A stretch of DNA of 64,000 nt from Alphaproteobacteria bacterium (GTDB lineage: Bacteria > Pseudomonadota > Alphaproteobacteria > Sphingomonadales > Sphingomonadaceae). A program made the position numbers and the translations under genes. Each line of letters opens with the position of its first letter. The first letter of the stretch is position 1. This document shows positions 59,466-64,000 of this stretch, piece after piece. The notes under the pieces are model-generated. The model ran no database searches. It worked only from the letters and a program-made list of their open reading frames with translations, and was not told the origin of the DNA. Location of the stretch: assembly GCA_003241875.1 (NCBI GenBank), contig QBLU01000011.1, forward strand, positions 1 through 64,000. Reading direction: 5' to 3'.

Positions 59466-60614
59466 CTAGGCCGGCAAGCGCACGCTGGCCATTGCCTGTG
59501 CGGCGAGGCCTTCGCTACGTCCGGTGAACCCCAGTAGCTCGGTCGTGGTTGCCTTGACGCTGACCCGTGCGACATCGATGCCGAGGATGGCGGCGATACG
59601 GGCCCGCATGGCAGCGCGATGTGGGCCGATCTTGGGACGCTCGCAGATGAGGGTGACATCGGCATGATCGATGATGCCGCCGGCGGCGTGCACCAGCGTG
59701 GCGGCATGCGCGAGGAAAGTATCGGAGGCGGCGCCGCGCCATTGCGGGTCGCTGGGCGGAAAATGGTCGCCGATATCGCCGGCGGCAATGGTGCCGAGTA
59801 GTGCATCGGTAAGGGCGTGGAGCCCGGCATCGGCGTCGCTGTGACCGATAAGGCCGTGGCTGTGCGGGATCTGGACGCCGCACAGCCAGACATGGTCGCC
59901 GGGGCCGAAGCGATGGACATCGAAACCGCTGGCGGCGCGGGAGGATAGGGCAGGGCTTGTCATTGCTTCGGCTTTGGCAAAATCCTGCGGCTCCGTCACC
60001 TTGAAGGCGCATTCATCACCGCGCGTGACGGCCACCCGCAGGCCGGCGGCCATGGCGATAGCGAGTTCATCGGTGGCGCCGGGGGCGGCGGCGCGATGGG
60101 CCGCAAGCAATGCCGGGAAGCGGAACGCTTGGGGTGTCTGGACGCGGAACAGCCCGTCGCGATCGACCGCCGCCTCGAAATGACTGCCGGCACGCCGCAG
60201 GCTGTCGACGACCGGCAGGGCCGGCACCGCGCCATCGTTGGCGGGATCGGAAAGCGCGGCGAGCAGATCGTCGATCAGGGTTGCCAGCAGAAAGGCGCGG
60301 GCGGCGTCGTGGACAAGAATGATCGTCGGGGGTGACGTTGCCAGCGCCTCCAGCCCGTTCAGGACCGACTGCTGGCGCGTGGCGCCGCCGGTGACGGGCT
60401 CGGGGAGGGTGAGGCCGTGCATTGCGGCATCGTAAAGCGCCCGATCGTCGGGGTTGATGACGATCGTCACGTCATCGATGCCGGGGTGCGCCTGCAGTCG
60501 CTCGACCGCGTGGCGCAGCAACGCTTGTCCACCGACGCTGCGGTATTGCTTGGGAATGTCACCTCCGGCCCGATGGCCCTTGCCGGCAGCGACGATGATG
60601 GCATGCGTTGTCAC
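59466..60614 (-). CDS. ispDF: Bifunctional IspD/IspF
   Basis: Two MEP pathway steps in one 382-residue protein. The IspD half (about 1-220) shows IIVAAGKGHRAGGDIPKQYR and ILVHDAARAF. The IspF half (about 226-382) shows GFDVHRFGPGDHVWLCG, IGHSDADAGLHALTDALLG and the C-terminal ATTTELLGFTGRSEGLAAQA. Such fusions are typical of alphaproteobacteria. It starts with GTG at 60614 and is divergent from dusB. Confidence 0.95.
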   Translation of the reverse strand: MTTHAIIVAAGKGHRAGGDIPKQYRSVGGQALLRHAVERLQAHPGIDDVTIVINPDDRALYDAAMHGLTLPEPVTGGATRQQSVLNGLEALATSPPTIILVHDAARAFLLATLIDDLLAALSDPANDGAVPALPVVDSLRRAGSHFEAAVDRDGLFRVQTPQAFRFPALLAAHRAAAPGATDELAIAMAAGLRVAVTRGDECAFKVTEPQDFAKAEAMTSPALSSRAASGFDVHRFGPGDHVWLCGVQIPHSHGLIGHSDADAGLHALTDALLGTIAAGDIGDHFPPSDPQWRGAASDTFLAHAATLVHAAGGIIDHADVTLICERPKIGPHRAAMRARIAAILGIDVARVSVKATTTELLGFTGRSEGLAAQAMASVRLPA

Positions 60615-60694
60615 TCGCGCCCTCTATCGTGCCCATCGCTTGCCGAACAGGGGGAAAGCCGATATGGCCGGTGCCTGTTTTTTGGGCAGTTTTC

Positions 60695-61711
60695 GTGACG
60701 CGCATTCATCCCATACCGATCGGGCCGCTGACGCTCGACATGCCGGTCATCCTGGCGCCTATGACCGGCGTCACCGACCGGCCGTTCCGGACTTTGGTCA
60801 AGCGCTTTGGCGCCGGGCTGACGGTGACCGAAATGATCGCCAGCGAGGCGATGATCCGCGAGACGCGCCAATCGCTTCAAAAGGCCGCCTGGGACGCCAG
60901 CGAGGAACCGGTTTCGATGCAGCTCGCCGGCTGCGACCCAGAGCGGATGGCCGAAGCCGCCAAGCTCAACGAAGGCATGGGCGCCGCGATCATCGATATC
61001 AACATGGGCTGCCCGGTGAAGAAGGTCGTCAACGGCCACGCCGGCTCCGCGCTGATGCGGGAGCCCGATCTGGCGCGGCGCATCATCGAGGCGACGGTCA
61101 AGGCGGTGAAGGTGCCGGTGACGCTGAAGATGCGCATGGGCTGGGACCATGCCAGCCTGAATGCTCCCGAACTGGCGCGAGTCGCCGAGGACCTGGGCAT
61201 CCAGCTGATCACCGTCCATGGCCGCACCCGCTGCCAGCTGTATTCGGGCGCGGCCGATTGGGCGTTCATCCGCCGCGTCAAGGATGCGGTCAAAGTTCCT
61301 GTTATCGCGAACGGAGATATCTGTTCGATCAGCGATGCCGAGACGGCACTGGTCCAATCGGGCGCCGATGGCGTGATGATCGGGCGCGGCGCCTATGGCA
61401 AGCCCTGGCTGATTGCCCAGGTCATGGCCGCGCTCACCGGCCGGCCCGTGCCGGCGGATCCAACACTGGCCGAGCAGCACGCCGTTGTGCGTGAGCATTA
61501 TGCGATGATGCTCGACCTGTATGGCACGGTCATCGGCGTCAATCTCGCGCGCAAGCACCTTGGCTGGTACACCAAGGGCCTTCATGATTCCGGTCTATTC
61601 CGCAACGAAGTCAACAAGCTGAACGACCCGGCTGCGGTGCTGGACATGGTCGATCGTTTTTACGCGTCGCTGATCGCTCACGATACGGATACCACGGCGC
61701 TGGCAGCGTGA
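60695..61711 (+). CDS. dusB: tRNA-dihydrouridine synthase
   Basis: Reduces uridine to dihydrouridine in tRNA using FMN. The 338 residues show VILAPMTGVTDRPFRTLV, the catalytic Cys106 in DINMGCPVKKVVNGHAGSAL, ITVHGRTRCQLYSG and VIANGDICSISDAE. The GTG at 60695 fits the family N-terminus better than the earlier in-frame start at 60608. The stop overlaps the start of ntrB; nifR3-ntrB-ntrC is a classic alphaproteobacterial order. Confidence 0.94.
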   Translation: MTRIHPIPIGPLTLDMPVILAPMTGVTDRPFRTLVKRFGAGLTVTEMIASEAMIRETRQSLQKAAWDASEEPVSMQLAGCDPERMAEAAKLNEGMGAAIIDINMGCPVKKVVNGHAGSALMREPDLARRIIEATVKAVKVPVTLKMRMGWDHASLNAPELARVAEDLGIQLITVHGRTRCQLYSGAADWAFIRRVKDAVKVPVIANGDICSISDAETALVQSGADGVMIGRGAYGKPWLIAQVMAALTGRPVPADPTLAEQHAVVREHYAMMLDLYGTVIGVNLARKHLGWYTKGLHDSGLFRNEVNKLNDPAAVLDMVDRFYASLIAHDTDTTALAA

Positions 61712-62786
61712 TCGCCGGCGCCGCGGAGATGCTGGCCGGGCTGGCGGTGCCGGCGATCCTGGTCGATCCCGAGGGTATGCTGACCCAGGTCAATCTGGCG
61801 GCAGAGAATTTTCTCAATACCAGTCAGCAGGCCCTGCGCGAACGTGGCTGGTCTGCGGCGTTCGGCCCCGACAGTGCCGTTGAGGGACTGGTCTGGCGGG
61901 CACGCAGCGAGGGGGGCGGCTGCGCGGCATACGACGTACCGCTGCAGTTCAGCGGCGGCCGCACCGCCCGCGCCGATGTGCTCGTCTCCCCGATCGGCGA
62001 TGCGCCGGAGTGGCTGACGGTGGCGTTCCAGACGCGATCGGTTGCAACGCTCGTCGATCGCCAGGTCCACCAGCAGGGCGCCGCGCGGTCGGCGGTCGGC
62101 GTGGCGGCGATGCTCGCGCATGAAATCAAGAACCCGCTGTCGGGCATTCGCGGCGCGGCGCAACTGCTGGCCAGCGGCATCGACGCCGATGGCCGCGAAC
62201 TCACCGACCTCATCGTCGCCGAGGTCGACCGCATCGCCAAGCTGGTCGACCGCATGGAGAGTTTCACCGACACACGGCCGATGAAGCTGCGTCCCGAGAA
62301 TATTCATGAGATCCTCGGCCATGTCCGGCGCGTCGCAGAGCGCGGCTTTGCCGCCGATGCCGTCATCCGTGAACGCTACGACCCATCGCTGCCGCTGGTC
62401 GCCGCCAATCGCGACGCGCTGGTCCAGGTGTTCCTCAACCTGTTGAAGAATGCCGCCGAAGCGTCCGGCCGCAAAGGGCGGATCTGGATCACCACCGCCT
62501 ATAGGCCAGGCTTGAAGGTGCGTGCCGGTGCGGGCGCAACGCCGGTGTCGCTGCCGCTCGAGGTGCGGATCATCGACAATGGGCCGGGCGTCGATGGCGA
62601 CCTTGTCGATCACGTCTTCGAACCTTTTGTCACGACCAAGCGCGGCGGATCGGGTCTGGGGCTCGCGCTCGTCGCCAAGATCGTCGCCGAACATGGCGGC
62701 GTCGTCGAATATGACCGCGCCGGCGAGCCTGAGGAAACGATTTTCCGCGTGCTGCTGCCGGTAACGCGCGACAGTGGAGAGCCGGT

Positions 62787-62790
<4 letters not shown>
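61708..62790 (+). CDS. ntrB: Nitrogen regulation histidine kinase NtrB
   Basis: Senses nitrogen status through PII proteins and phosphorylates NtrC. The 360 residues have a PAS domain (about 5-115), the phospho-acceptor His138 in [20 protein letters not shown], and an ATPase domain with the N box [21 protein letters not shown] and [13 protein letters not shown]. No membrane segments. The GTG start overlaps the dusB stop. Confidence 0.95.

Positions 62791-64000
<1,210 letters not shown>

Overview
The window looks like a chromosomal segment of a GC-rich alphaproteobacterium, most likely of the order Sphingomonadales. This is an inference from several features seen together: a fused IspDF, a CcrM-type GANTC methyltransferase next to rnhB, a PEP-CTERM protein of the sphingomonad style, an ftsB-pdhA-pdhB-pdhC-lpdA-lipA cluster, the ispDF-cinA and dusB-ntrB-ntrC blocks, a candidate EcfG-type stress promoter, and very frequent GTG starts that overlap the preceding stop codon. 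Almost everything is housekeeping. The only clear mobile-DNA scar is the left 1 kb, which has visibly lower GC than the rest.

Layout. 1-1.4 kb: the end of an IS3-family element sits inside a tyrosine integrase gene, beside tRNA-Ala and tRNA-Gln. 1.5-9.2 kb: ppx, rlmE, an exported M28 peptidase, the two-step agmatine-to-putrescine pathway (aguA, aguB), a YqaJ-like nuclease next to a family 5 uracil-DNA glycosylase, and folK. Three intergenic palindromic repeats lie here. 9.2-19.6 kb: tRNA-Lys, a diguanylate cyclase, small enzymes, an exported esterase-like protein, a patatin/3-hydroxybutyrate dehydrogenase pair, glutamate dehydrogenase, then a small stress-type cluster (DUF2945 protein, an unknown 103-residue protein, acetolactate synthase) behind a GGAAC-N17-CGTT promoter. 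19.8-33.3 kb: mannose-6-phosphate isomerase, ispG, ppa, a guanidinium/SMR exporter, M61 peptidase, the hisS-prfA-prmC translation block, a serine hydrolase and an aldo/keto reductase. 33.4-43.7 kb: glmM-thiD-rnhB, then ccrM behind a leader carrying nine GANTC sites in 171 bp, an M13 peptidase, folP, and the transhydrogenase operon pntAA-pntAB-pntB headed by a tiny membrane protein. 43.9-49 kb: a PEP-CTERM protein and a minus-strand unit fadJ-DUF3089-msrB-msrA. 49.2-58.2 kb: ftsB and the pyruvate dehydrogenase complex with lipoate synthase, with two unrelated small genes spliced between the complex genes by start-stop overlaps. 58.2-64 kb: ureohydrolase, cinA, ispDF on the minus strand, then dusB-ntrB-ntrC on the plus strand, with ntrC cut by the window end.

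How it works together. The pdh genes encode E1 alpha, E1 beta, E2 and E3. LipA makes the lipoyl groups carried on E1 beta and E2. PntAB makes NADPH, which GdhA and the biosynthetic steps can use. IspG and IspDF supply three steps of the MEP isoprenoid pathway. PrmC modifies the GGQ motif of the release factor encoded just before it. NtrB/NtrC would control nitrogen genes.

The most striking non-coding signal is the GANTC cluster in front of ccrM: the site the enzyme methylates is packed into its own leader, which suggests dense methylation feedback. Second is the candidate general-stress promoter in front of the DUF2945 cluster. I did not find an obvious new defence or mobile system. The best candidates for undescribed biology are the GANTC-array leader, the YqaJ/UDG pair, the two genes inserted in the PDH operon, and the short membrane proteins attached to ispG and pnt.
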